Below the pieces are notes generated by a model. That model was not told the origin of the DNA. It was given only the letters and a program-made list of their open reading frames with translations, and did no database searches. Source: Leifsonia sp. EB41 (lineage in GTDB: Bacteria > Actinomycetota > Actinomycetes > Actinomycetales > Microbacteriaceae). From it: a DNA stretch of 64,000 nt. The stretch is from assembly GCF_041262565.1 (NCBI RefSeq), contig NZ_JBGCCJ010000001.1, forward strand, positions 3,534,001 through 3,598,000. Reading direction: 5' to 3'. A program made the position numbers and the translations under genes. Within the stretch, counting starts at the first letter, position 1. Every line of letters begins with the position of its first letter. This document shows, piece by piece, positions 43,528 to 52,290 of the stretch.

Positions 43528-44195
43528 TGGCGGACGGCGGCGCGTTCCGCGACGAGCCGTTCCGTCCGCAGGTCGTCTCGTCGGAGGTCCCCTTCGACGG
43601 CAAGATCTGGGACGTGCGGCGCGACACCTTCCGCTACAACGGCGAGGACATCACCCGCGAGTACGTCGACCACACGGGCGCCGTCGCGGTGCTCGCGCTG
43701 GACGACCAGGACCGGGTGCTGCTGATCAAGCAGTACCGGCATCCCGTGCGGTACCGCGACTGGGAGGTCCCGGCCGGGCTCCTCGACATCACCGGTGAGG
43801 ACCCGCTGATCGCGGCGCAGCGCGAGCTGGCGGAGGAGGCCGACCTCCAGGCCGATCGCTGGAACGTGCTGACCGACGTCTTCACGAGCCCCGGCGGCAA
43901 CGACGAAGCCATCCGCGTCTACCTGGCGCGCGGGGTGCGGGCCACCGCCGAGGCATTCGAGCGCGAGGCGGAGGAGGCCGACATCGAGGTGGCGTGGGTG
44001 CCGCTGGAAGACGCCGTCGATGCGGTGCTCGAGCGGCGCGTCCACAACGCGGTGCTGATCATCGCGGTGCTCGCCGCGCGGGTCGCCCGCGAGAAGGGCT
44101 GGGCGAGCCTCGGTGCCGCCGACGCGCCGTGGCCGAGCCATCCGAAGCTGGCCGCGGTCGAGGCCGAGACCGCCGGGCAGAGCGCCGCGGGATGA
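43527..44195 (+). CDS. NUDIX hydrolase (ADP-ribose pyrophosphatase type)
   Basis: A 222-residue protein with a Nudix box [24 protein letters not shown] (about 90-113), here shown in two parts: [11 protein letters not shown] and [12 protein letters not shown]. It keeps the REL-EE residues, but Asp replaces the last Gly. The upstream strand [20 protein letters not shown] is typical of ADP-ribose pyrophosphatases. It overlaps both pyrG and xerD, so it is part of that operon. Confidence 0.87.
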
Positions 44196-45099
44196 CCGTC
44201 GCGGCGGACGCGGACGCCTTCCTGAGGCACGTCGCCATCGAGCGCGGCCTCTCGGCGAACACCGTCGCCGCGTACCGGCGCGACCTCACGGTCTACACGG
44301 TCTGGCTCGACGGCGAGGGCGTCGCCGATATCCGGGAGGTCCAGCCGGTGACGGTCTCGACCTACCTCGCCCACCTCGGCTCACGCGAGGAGTCGCCGCT
44401 GACCGCGACCTCCCTCGCCCGGATGCTGTCGACCGTCAGAGGCTTCCACCGGTTCCTGCTGGAGGAGGGCCGTGTGGAGGTGGACGCGGCCCGGGACATC
44501 CGCCCGCCCAAGCTGCCAAGCACCCTCCCGAAGGCGATCACCGTCGACCAGGTCGCCGCCCTGTTGGCGGCCACCGACGGCGACGAGCTGGACCACCTCC
44601 GCGACAAGGCGCTGCTGGAGCTGATGTACGCGACCGGCGCGCGCGTAAGCGAAGCGGTCGGCCTCAACGTGGACGACGTGATCGACACCGACGTGGTGCG
44701 CCTCACCGGCAAGGGTGCCAAGCAGCGGATCGTGCCGCTCGGCAGCTTCGCGCAGACCGCGGTCGCCGCCTACCTGGTGCGGGCGCGTCCTGTGCTGTCG
44801 GCGCGGGGGAGGGCGACGCCCGCGCTGTTCCTCGGGATGCGCGGGGCGCGGCTGTCGCGCCAGAACGTCTGGCTGATCATCCGGGCCGCCGCCGAGCGCG
44901 CCCAGCTCGGCGTCGAGGTCTCGCCGCACACCCTCCGGCACTCGTTCGCCACCCACCTGCTGGCGGGCGGCGCGGACGTGCGCGTGGTGCAGGAGCTGCT
45001 CGGCCACTCCTCGGTCGCGCGACGACGCAGATCTACACGCTGGTGACGGCGGACGCGCTGCGGGATGTGTACGTGACGGCTCACCCGCGGGCGCGGTGA
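44192..45099 (+). pseudogene. xerD: tyrosine recombinase XerD, frame broken near the active-site Tyr
   Basis: XerD with XerC resolves chromosome dimers at dif. The N-terminal SAM-like domain (residues 1-90) and catalytic core are intact: Arg in [12 protein letters not shown], Lys in [13 protein letters not shown], His-x-x-Arg in [13 protein letters not shown] and the later His in LLGHSSVA. As read, the frame turns to RRRRSTRW and stops at 45046. One frame over, sequence continues [17 protein letters not shown] to 45099, with the nucleophile Tyr. Removing two bases from CGCGCG at 45016-45021 restores a 301-residue protein of normal size. It may be an error, because xerD is normally kept. Confidence 0.85.
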
Positions 45100-45602
45100 C
45101 GCCCCCGCGGCGCCTTCCGGTACAGCCAGACCAGGACCTTCCCGCCCTCGCCCGTCACGCGCGACGGCCGGAAGCCGAGCTTGTCGAGGATGCGGAAGGA
45201 CGGCGCGTTCCAGCTCCCCACCACCGCCCACAGCACAGGGAACCCGGCGTCGAACGCCGCGTCGGCCACCGCCGCGGCCGCCTCGGTCGCGTAGCCGCTG
45301 CCGACGTGCCGGCGGAGCAGCTCGTACGCGAGCTCCGGCTGCGCGGCGCTCGCTCGCTTCGTGACCAGACCGCAGTAACCGATCGCCTCGCCGGTGTCGG
45401 CGAGCTCGACCGCGTACAGCCCGAAGCCGGCCTCATCGGCAGCGCTGCGCTGCGCGTCCAGCCGGTCGCGCTCCTCCTCGACCGTCCGGGTCTCCTGGGA
45501 GGGGTCCTCGGCGATCAGCGCCAGGTTCCACTCCGCGTCGCGCCCGTCGCGGAGACGGAGGCGCAGGCGCTCGGTGGCGAGCTCGGCTGGCATCGTCGGC
45601 AT
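45081..45602 (-). CDS. GNAT family N-acetyltransferase
   Basis: A 173-residue acetyltransferase of the RimJ/RimL type: ELATERLRLRLRDGRD at the start, AIGYCGLVTKR, the acetyl-CoA region HVGSGYATEAAAAVADAAF and GSWNAPSFRILDKLGF. It should acetylate a protein N-terminus or small amine. It converges on xerD, overlapping the restored xerD end by 19 bp. Confidence 0.85.
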   Translation of the reverse strand: MPTMPAELATERLRLRLRDGRDAEWNLALIAEDPSQETRTVEEERDRLDAQRSAADEAGFGLYAVELADTGEAIGYCGLVTKRASAAQPELAYELLRRHVGSGYATEAAAAVADAAFDAGFPVLWAVVGSWNAPSFRILDKLGFRPSRVTGEGGKVLVWLYRKAPRGRHRARG

Positions 45603-45738
45603 CCGCACAGCGTACGCCTACGACCGGCACCGTGACCCGCCGCCGTCGCGGCCCGCGGAGGGGGGAGTGCGCGGATAGGATGGAGCCCGTGAACAGGCCG
45701 TGAACGGCCGACGATCGAGAGGGACGAGGATCAGCCAG

Positions 45739-46638
45739 GTGACGCGCAACGACGAGGTCAGGACGGAGCTTCCCGGCATGGACACCGCATCCATCGCCGC
45801 ACCGCTCGGACCAACCGGACGCCCGCTGCGCACATTCCCCGCACCCGCCGAGCTCGCCCAGCACGGGCCCGCCAAGGTCGTGGCGCTGTGCAACCAGAAG
45901 GGCGGGGTCGGCAAGACCACGACCTCCATCAACCTGGGCGCGACGCTCGCCGAGTACGGCCGCAAGGTGCTCGCGATCGACTTCGACCCGCAGGGTGCGC
46001 TCTCGGCCGGGCTCGGCGCGCAGACCCACGACGTGACGACGATCTACGACCTGCTGCTGAACCGCAACGCGGACGTGCGGGAGGCCATCCAGTCCACCGG
46101 AGTCGCGGGGCTGGACATCATCCCGGCGAACATCGACCTCTCGGCCGCAGAGGTGCACCTGGTCAACGAGGTGGCGCGCGAGCAGATCCTCGCCGGCGTG
46201 CTGCGCAAGGTGTCGGCCGACTACGACGTCATCCTCATCGACTGCCAGCCGTCGCTCGGCATCCTCACCGTCAACGCGCTGACCGCGAGCCACGGCGTGC
46301 TCATCCCGCTGGAGTGCGAGTACTTCGCCCTGCGCGGCGTCGCCCTGCTCATCGAGACCATCGACAAGGTGCGCGAGCGGCTGAACCCGGCGATCGAGCT
46401 CGACGGCATCCTCGCGACCATGTACGACTCCCGCACGCTGCACTCGCGCGAGGTGCTGGAGCGCGTCGTCGACGCGTTCGGCGACCGCGTGCTCGAGACG
46501 GTCATCTCGCGCACCGTGAAGTTCCCGGACGCCTCGGTCGCGGCCACGCCGATCACGCAGTTCGCGCCCGAGCACCAGGCGGCGGAGGCCTACCGCCAGC
46601 TCGCGAGGGAACTGATCTTCCGTGGCGCCGTCGCCTGA
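45739..46638 (+). CDS. ParA family ATPase
   Basis: A 299-residue P-loop ATPase: deviant Walker A KGGVGKTTTS near residue 42-51, Walker A' IDFDPQGALS and Walker B VILIDCQPSLG. It is upstream of and overlaps scpA, as usual in actinobacteria, where a ParA-like gene accompanies scpAB without parB. It probably takes part in chromosome segregation or SMC loading. GTG at 45739 is chosen; 45700 is another in-frame GTG. Confidence 0.88.
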   Translation: MTRNDEVRTELPGMDTASIAAPLGPTGRPLRTFPAPAELAQHGPAKVVALCNQKGGVGKTTTSINLGATLAEYGRKVLAIDFDPQGALSAGLGAQTHDVTTIYDLLLNRNADVREAIQSTGVAGLDIIPANIDLSAAEVHLVNEVAREQILAGVLRKVSADYDVILIDCQPSLGILTVNALTASHGVLIPLECEYFALRGVALLIETIDKVRERLNPAIELDGILATMYDSRTLHSREVLERVVDAFGDRVLETVISRTVKFPDASVAATPITQFAPEHQAAEAYRQLARELIFRGAVA

Positions 46639-47449
46639 GGCGCCGCAGGATCAGGACACCGCCGGGGAGGGCGGCTTCCGCGTCGCGGTCGGCCAGTTCG
46701 AGGGGCCGTTCGACCTCCTGCTGTCCCTCATCTCCAAGCACGAGCTGGACATCACCGAGATCTCGCTGAGCCGGGTCACGGACGAGTTCATCGCCTACCT
46801 GCGCCGGCTCGACGCCGACGAGAGCCTGGACGAGGCGAGCGAGTTCCTGCTCGTCGCGGCGACCCTTCTCGACCTCAAGATCGCCGGCCTCCTGCCGCAG
46901 GGCGAGCTGGTCGACGCGGAGGACGTCGCTCTACTGGAGGCGCGCGACCTGCTGTTCGCGCGGCTGCTGCAGTACCGCGCGTTCAAGGAGGCGTCGACGT
47001 GGTTCGCCGCGCACCTGGACGCGGAGAGTTCCCGGCACGCACGCACAGTGCGGCTGGAGGACAAGTACCGGCAGCGCACGCCCGAGCTGGTCTGGACGCT
47101 GACCGCAGACGACTTCGCGGCCCTCGCCACCCTGGCGATGACGCCGCGCGAGATCCCGGTCGTCGGCCTCGACCACCTGCACGCACCTTTGGTCAGCATC
47201 CGCGAGCAGGCCGCCGTGGTCGTCGGGATGCTGCGCGCCGGTGAGCCGCTGTCGTTCCGGCAGCTCGTGGCCGGGGCGGAGCAGAAGGGCGTCGTGATCG
47301 CGCGGTTCCTGGCCGTGCTCGAGCTGTACCGGCACGCGGCGATCGCGTTCGAGCAGGTCGAGCCGCTCGGAGAGCTGACCCTCCGCTGGACGGCTGAGCA
47401 CTGGTCGGAGGAGAACCTGTCGAACTTGGGAGCGGACTATGACGGTTGA
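46622..47449 (+). CDS. scpA: segregation and condensation protein A
   Basis: The kleisin of the SMC-ScpAB condensin. The 275-residue protein starts its conserved region with VAVGQFEGPFDLLLSLISKHELDI and follows with FLLVAATLLDLKIAGLLP; the C-terminal winged helix is around ELTLRWTAEHW. GTG at 46622 overlaps the ParA stop, and its end overlaps scpB. Confidence 0.93.
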   Translation: MAPSPEAPQDQDTAGEGGFRVAVGQFEGPFDLLLSLISKHELDITEISLSRVTDEFIAYLRRLDADESLDEASEFLLVAATLLDLKIAGLLPQGELVDAEDVALLEARDLLFARLLQYRAFKEASTWFAAHLDAESSRHARTVRLEDKYRQRTPELVWTLTADDFAALATLAMTPREIPVVGLDHLHAPLVSIREQAAVVVGMLRAGEPLSFRQLVAGAEQKGVVIARFLAVLELYRHAAIAFEQVEPLGELTLRWTAEHWSEENLSNLGADYDG

Positions 47450-48053
47450 CGGAACCGAGCTGGAGACGGAGCCGGCCAGGGTCGAGGACGCTCAGATCGA
47501 GCGCGCGCTGGAGGCCATCCTCATGGTCGCCGACGAGCCGATGAGCCTGGTGACGCTCGCCACGGCCGTGGGGGCGCCGGTCAAACGCGTCCGCGCGGCG
47601 GTCGACGCACTGGTGGCCGACTTCGACGGCGAGAGCGGCCCCGACGGCGTGCCTGGCGTCCGGCGCGGCTTCGAGCTGCGGGAGGTCGGCGGCGGCTGGC
47701 GCGTCTACGTGCGGCCGGAGTTCGATGCCGTCGTCTCGGGCTACGTCCTCCAGCAGAACCCCACCCGGCTGTCGCAGGCGGCGCTGGAGACGCTCGCGGT
47801 GATCGCGTACAAGCAGCCGATCAGCCGCGGCGCCATCGCCTCCATCCGCGCGGTCAACGTGGACTCGGTGGTGCGCACGCTGGCCGGTCGCGGCCTGATC
47901 ACGGAGCTCTTCACCGACAGCGAGACCGGCGCGATCAACTACGGCACCACCGACCTGCTGCTCACCCAGCTCGGCATCAACTCGATCGAGGAGCTGCCGA
48001 AGATCTCCCCGCTGCTCTCCGACGGCGCGGAAGGGTTCGACGATGTCCGCTGA
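47439..48053 (+). CDS. scpB: segregation and condensation protein B
   Basis: A 204-residue ScpB with two winged-helix domains: IERALEAILMVADEPMSLVTLA, then LSQAALETLAVIAYKQPISRGAIASIRAVN and LLTQLGINSIEELP. It binds ScpA as a dimer. It is coupled to scpA and rluB by overlaps. Confidence 0.93.
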   Translation: MTVDGTELETEPARVEDAQIERALEAILMVADEPMSLVTLATAVGAPVKRVRAAVDALVADFDGESGPDGVPGVRRGFELREVGGGWRVYVRPEFDAVVSGYVLQQNPTRLSQAALETLAVIAYKQPISRGAIASIRAVNVDSVVRTLAGRGLITELFTDSETGAINYGTTDLLLTQLGINSIEELPKISPLLSDGAEGFDDVR

Positions 48054-48789
48054 GGCAGCGCAGGGCGAGCGCCTGCAGAAAGTCATGGCCGCAGCAGGAG
48101 TGGCCTCCCGCCGGGTGTCGGAGGACCTGATCGTCGCCGGCCGGGTCACGGTGAACGGCCAGGTGGTCACCGAGCTCGGCCGCCGCGTCGACCCCGCGAC
48201 CGACCGCGTGGCCGTCGACGGCACCGCCGTGCAACTCGACACGTCGCGGCGCTACGTGATGCTCAACAAGCCTGTCGGCGTGGTGAGCTCGATGCGCGAC
48301 GAGCAGGGCCGCCCCGACCTGTCGCGGTTCACGGCGGACTACCCGGAGCGGCTGTTCAACGTCGGCCGCCTGGACGCCGAGACCTCCGGGCTCCTCATCC
48401 TCACCAATGACGGTGAGCTCGCCCACGTGCTCGCGCATCCCAGCTTCGGGGTGACCAAGACCTACATCGCGCGCGTGCGTGGCACCGTCGCCCCGCAGAC
48501 GATCGCGCGCCTGACCAAGGGCGTCGAGCTGGAGGACGGCCCGATCGCCGCCGACAAGGCGCGCCTGCTGCAGTCCCGGTCGGGCGGGGGCGACAGCCTC
48601 GTGGAGATCACCCTTCACTCGGGCCGCAACCGCATCGTGCGCCGGATGATGGCGGAGGTCGGCCACCCCGTGATCGAGCTCGTCCGCCGCCAGTTCGGGC
48701 CGCTGCACCTCGGCACCCTGAAGGTCGGCGCGATGCGCGACCTGACGAAGGAGGAGCTGGGCGCGCTGCTGACGATCTCGCGGCAGTAG
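48043..48789 (+). CDS. rluB: 23S rRNA pseudouridine synthase (RluB/RsuA family)
   Basis: A 248-residue enzyme with an S4 domain (GERLQKVMAAAGVASRRVSED) and the catalytic domain with Asp in GRLDAETSGLLILTNDG. The later motif SGRNRIVRRMMAEVGHPV is typical. It follows scpB with an 11-base overlap, the usual order in Gram-positive bacteria. Confidence 0.9.
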   Translation: MSAEAAQGERLQKVMAAAGVASRRVSEDLIVAGRVTVNGQVVTELGRRVDPATDRVAVDGTAVQLDTSRRYVMLNKPVGVVSSMRDEQGRPDLSRFTADYPERLFNVGRLDAETSGLLILTNDGELAHVLAHPSFGVTKTYIARVRGTVAPQTIARLTKGVELEDGPIAADKARLLQSRSGGGDSLVEITLHSGRNRIVRRMMAEVGHPVIELVRRQFGPLHLGTLKVGAMRDLTKEELGALLTISRQ

Positions 48790-48819
48790 CGCGGTTTCGG
48801 CCCCGACTAAGGTTGATCC

Positions 48820-49908
48820 GTGACTGATTCCGCCTCCCGCCTCGCCGGACCCGTCCGCGTGGTCGGCACGGGACTGCTCGGAGCGTCCGTCGGCCTCGGC
48901 CTGCGCGCCCGAGGCGTGGACGTCCTCCTCGCCGACGCGTCTCCCGCCCATCTGCGACTCGCCGCCGACTACGGCGCAGGCCGCCCGGACGACGGGGGAG
49001 CGGAGCCCGCACTGATCGTGGTGGCGGTGCCGCCGGACCTCGTCTCGCGCGTCGTGGCCGAAGAACTCGCCGCGCATCCCGCGGCCGTCGTCACCGACGT
49101 CGCCAGCGTGAAGGGCCAGCCGCTCGCCGAGCTGGTCGCGACCGGCGTCGACCTCTCCCGCTACGTCGGATCGCATCCCCTCGCCGGGCGCGAGCGCGGC
49201 GGCCCCAGCGCCGCTCGCGCCGACCTGTTCATCGGCCGCCCGTGGGTGGTCGCCGCCCGGCCCGAGAACGCGCGCGCCTCCGTCAACGTCGTGGAGGCGC
49301 TCATCCTCGACCTCGGCGCGACGCCCGTCGAGATGGCCGCGGCCGACCACGACGCCGCCGTCGCGCTCGTCTCCCACACGCCCCAGATCGTCTCGTCGCT
49401 GATGGCGAAGCGGCTCGCGGACTCCACCGCCGCCGCGCTCGGCCTCGCCGGTCAGGGCGTGCGCGACGTGACGCGCATCGCCGGCAGCGAGCCGGAACTG
49501 TGGGTGCAGATCCTCGGCGCCAACGCACCCGCGATCGTGGCGATCCTGCGCGCCTACCGCGACGACCTGGACCGGGTGCTGGCGGCCTTGGACGACGTGG
49601 ACGCTGCCGGCTCGCGCCGCACCATCGCGGAGGAGATCGCGGGCGGCAACCTCGGCGTCTCCCGGCTTCCGGGCAAGCACGGCCAGGACAAGCGCTTCTC
49701 CAGCCTCGTCGTCATGGTGGACGACCGGCCGGGCGAGCTCGCGCGCCTCCTCGCCGAGCTGGGCGAGCTCGACGTCAACCTGGAGGACCTGCGCCTGGAG
49801 CACTCGCCGGGCGCGGCCTTCGGCCTGGCGGAGATCGCCGTGCTCCCCGAAGTGTGGCAGCGCACCGTGACCGACCTGACCGACCGCGGCTGGAGGATCG
49901 CCGGATGA
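48820..49908 (+). CDS. tyrA: prephenate dehydrogenase
   Basis: Makes 4-hydroxyphenylpyruvate for tyrosine. The 362-residue protein has an NAD-binding start [17 protein letters not shown], the motif [15 protein letters not shown] with the catalytic His, and a C-terminal ACT domain ([20 protein letters not shown]), so tyrosine or another amino acid may regulate it. GTG at 48820 follows TAAGGT by eight bases, so a leaderless start is likely. Confidence 0.9.
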   Translation: MTDSASRLAGPVRVVGTGLLGASVGLGLRARGVDVLLADASPAHLRLAADYGAGRPDDGGAEPALIVVAVPPDLVSRVVAEELAAHPAAVVTDVASVKGQPLAELVATGVDLSRYVGSHPLAGRERGGPSAARADLFIGRPWVVAARPENARASVNVVEALILDLGATPVEMAAADHDAAVALVSHTPQIVSSLMAKRLADSTAAALGLAGQGVRDVTRIAGSEPELWVQILGANAPAIVAILRAYRDDLDRVLAALDDVDAAGSRRTIAEEIAGGNLGVSRLPGKHGQDKRFSSLVVMVDDRPGELARLLAELGELDVNLEDLRLEHSPGAAFGLAEIAVLPEVWQRTVTDLTDRGWRIAG

Positions 49909-50582
49909 CCGACACCAACCCCATCGTCGTCGCCGTCGACGGACCGGCCGGGAGCGGCAAGTCGTCCGTCTCCAAGGCGACCGCGCGCACGCTCGGCTGG
50001 GCGTACCTCGACACCGGCGCTGCGTACCGGGCGCTGAGCTGGTTCGTCGTGCAGCGCCGGCTCGACCTGACCGACTCCGCGGCGGTGATCGACGCCCTCC
50101 CGGACTTCGACTACCGCATCGGAACGGACCCCGACACGTACCACGTGTTCGTCGGCGACCACGACGTCACCGAGGCCATCCGTCAGCCGGACGTCACGGC
50201 CGCGGTCAGCGCGATCGCGCGCGTCCAGGAGGTGCGGGACTTCCTCACCGGGCTGTTCCGCTCCATCGTCGCCCGCACGGAGAAACGCGGCATCGTGGTG
50301 GAGGGACGCGACATCACCACCATCGTCTGCCCGGACGCCCAGGTGCGGATCCTGCTCACCGCCGACGAAGAGGTTAGAATTGCCAGGCGTTCCGCTGAGC
50401 TGGCCGATCATTCCGCCTCTCACGTCGGTGAGGCCCTCCGCAGGCGCGACGCAGCCGATTCCCGAGTTGTGGACTTCATGAACGCCGCAGACGGCGTGAC
50501 CACCGTCGACTCCACCGACCTCGACTTCGACCAGACCGTCGACGCGGTCATCGCGGTCGTACAGAAAGAGACCCATGTCTGA
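49905..50582 (+). CDS. cmk: cytidylate kinase
   Basis: Phosphorylates CMP and dCMP. The 225-residue protein has Walker [24 protein letters not shown] and the [12 protein letters not shown] motif with RIARRSAEL. It overlaps tyrA and der, matching the common cmk-der pair. Confidence 0.94.
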   Translation: MTDTNPIVVAVDGPAGSGKSSVSKATARTLGWAYLDTGAAYRALSWFVVQRRLDLTDSAAVIDALPDFDYRIGTDPDTYHVFVGDHDVTEAIRQPDVTAAVSAIARVQEVRDFLTGLFRSIVARTEKRGIVVEGRDITTIVCPDAQVRILLTADEEVRIARRSAELADHSASHVGEALRRRDAADSRVVDFMNAADGVTTVDSTDLDFDQTVDAVIAVVQKETHV

Positions 50583-52080
50583 CATCGACAACGAGCCAAC
50601 GGGCGCCGACGACCTCGTCGAGCGCCTCGCGGACCTGGACGAGAACCTCGCGGTGCAGCGCGCCGCCGCCCTCCGCACCGGACTGGAGGAGTACGAGCTC
50701 GACGACACCGACCTCGATCTCCTCGGCGCCGTCACCGAGGACCCCGACGCGATCACCTACCTGCCCGCGCTGCCGGTGCTGGCCATCGTCGGTCGCCCGA
50801 ACGTGGGCAAGTCGGCGCTGGTCAACCGCATCCTCGGCCGTCGCGAGGCCGTCGTGGAGGACACCCCCGGTGTCACGCGCGACCGCGTCTCCTACCAGGC
50901 GGAGTGGAACGGCCGGCGCTTCACGTTGGTCGACACCGGCGGCTGGGAGCCCGACGCCCGCGGCATCGACGCATCCGTGGCCGCTCAGGCCGAGGTCGCG
51001 ATCGACCTCGCCGACGCCGTGCTCTTCGTCGTGGACGCGACCGTCGGCGCGACCTCCACGGACGAGCACGTCGTCCGGCTGCTCCGCAAGACGGACAAAC
51101 CCGTGTTCCTCGCCGCCAACAAGGTGGACGACGCCCGCCAGGAGCCGTACGCGACCGAGCTGTGGTCGCTCGGGCTCGGCGAGCCGTGGCCGGTCTCGGC
51201 CCTGCACGGCCGCGGTGTCGCCGACCTGCTGGACCAGCTCCTGAAGGCGCTGCCGGAGGTCTCCAAGGTCGCCAAGCGCGAGGTCGGCGGACCGCGCCGC
51301 GTCGCGATCGTCGGCCGCCCGAACGTCGGCAAGTCCTCCCTGCTCAACAAGGCGGCGGGGGAGGAGCGCGTGGTCGTCAACGAGCTGGCCGGCACCACCC
51401 GCGACCCTGTGGACGAGCAGGTCGAGCTGGGCGGCAAGGTATGGCGCTTCGTGGACACCGCCGGCATCCGGCGCCGTGTGCACCTGCAGCAGGGCGCCGA
51501 TTTCTACGCGTCGCTGCGCACCTCCACCGCGCTGGAGAAGGCGGAGGTCGCCGTCGTCGTGCTCGACGTGTCCCAGCCGATCAGCGAGCAGGACGTCCGC
51601 ATCATCGACCTCGTGCTGGAGTCGGGCCGCGCGCTCGTACTGGCGTTCAACAAGTGGGACCTCCTGGACGACGAGCGCCGCCGCTACCTGGAGCGGGAGA
51701 TCGAGCAGGACCTCGCGCACGTCTCGTGGGCGCCGCGCGTGAACATCTCCGCCCGCACCGGACGCCACCTGGAGAAGCTGGTGCCGGCCCTGGAGCTGGC
51801 GCTGGAGTCGTGGGACACCCGCATCCCGACCGGCAAGTTCAACGCCTTCCTCGCCGAGCTCACCGCGGCGCACCCGCACCCCGTCCGCGGCGGAAAGCAG
51901 CCGCGCATCCTGTTCGGCACCCAGGCGACCAGCCGGCCGCCGACATTCGTGGCGTTCACCACCGGGTTCCTCGACCCCGGTTACCGGCGCTACATCATCC
52001 GCCGCCTCCGCGAGGTGTACGGCTTCGAGGGCAGCCCGATCGTCCTCAACATGCGTGTCCGCGAAAAGCGCAAGCGGTAG
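50575..52080 (+). CDS. der: GTPase Der (EngA)
   Basis: A ribosome-assembly GTPase of 501 residues. It has two G domains, [14 protein letters not shown] (near residue 76) and [14 protein letters not shown] (near 245), each with DTxG ([16 protein letters not shown]) and NKxD (ANKVDD, FNKWDL), then a KH-like domain ending VREKRKR. The first 65 residues are an acidic actinobacterial extension. Confidence 0.95.
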   Translation: MSDIDNEPTGADDLVERLADLDENLAVQRAAALRTGLEEYELDDTDLDLLGAVTEDPDAITYLPALPVLAIVGRPNVGKSALVNRILGRREAVVEDTPGVTRDRVSYQAEWNGRRFTLVDTGGWEPDARGIDASVAAQAEVAIDLADAVLFVVDATVGATSTDEHVVRLLRKTDKPVFLAANKVDDARQEPYATELWSLGLGEPWPVSALHGRGVADLLDQLLKALPEVSKVAKREVGGPRRVAIVGRPNVGKSSLLNKAAGEERVVVNELAGTTRDPVDEQVELGGKVWRFVDTAGIRRRVHLQQGADFYASLRTSTALEKAEVAVVVLDVSQPISEQDVRIIDLVLESGRALVLAFNKWDLLDDERRRYLEREIEQDLAHVSWAPRVNISARTGRHLEKLVPALELALESWDTRIPTGKFNAFLAELTAAHPHPVRGGKQPRILFGTQATSRPPTFVAFTTGFLDPGYRRYIIRRLREVYGFEGSPIVLNMRVREKRKR

Positions 52081-52093
52081 CCCCACTCCATCT

Positions 52094-52147
52094 CTTCCGG
52101 AGTTGTGCACGCTCGGCACCGGCGTGTCGCGTGCATAACTCCGGAAG
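52094..52147. repeat. inverted repeat TTCCGGAGTTRTGCACG
   Basis: CTTCCGGAGTTGTGCACGC (52093-52111) and GCGTGCATAACTCCGGAAG (52129-52147) pair over 19 bases with a single mismatch (G against A). It stands 13 bp after der and should stop its transcript. It is a different sequence from the other long palindromes in the window but has the same layout. Confidence 0.7.
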
Positions 52148-52188
52148 CGATTGCAGCCCGGGGAGGGGCGTGCCTCGGTTGGGGGGGT

Positions 52189-52227
52189 TTGTACCCCGGT
52201 TTGTCCTCAGTAGTGTGGACAACTGAG
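52189..52227 (+). promoter_or_regulatory. promoter and palindrome before the GT2/GH18 operon
   Basis: TTGTAC (52189-52194), 16 bases, TAGTGT (52211-52216) is a fair promoter. CTCAGT (52206-52211) and ACTGAG (52222-52227) make a perfect inverted repeat across the -10 box, a likely repressor site. The transcript would have a leader of about 70 bases. Confidence 0.45.
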
Positions 52228-52290
52228 AGAGCTACCCGACTGCGCTACCCGAAGGCGCAGGCTCTCGTCATCGAGGACGCATACCCGAAA

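Noticed and set aside
52140-52290. Riboswitch (c-di-GMP or c-di-AMP type) before the glycan synthase
   Set aside because: I looked for the conserved cores and could not find them; only a promoter and a short palindrome are supported.
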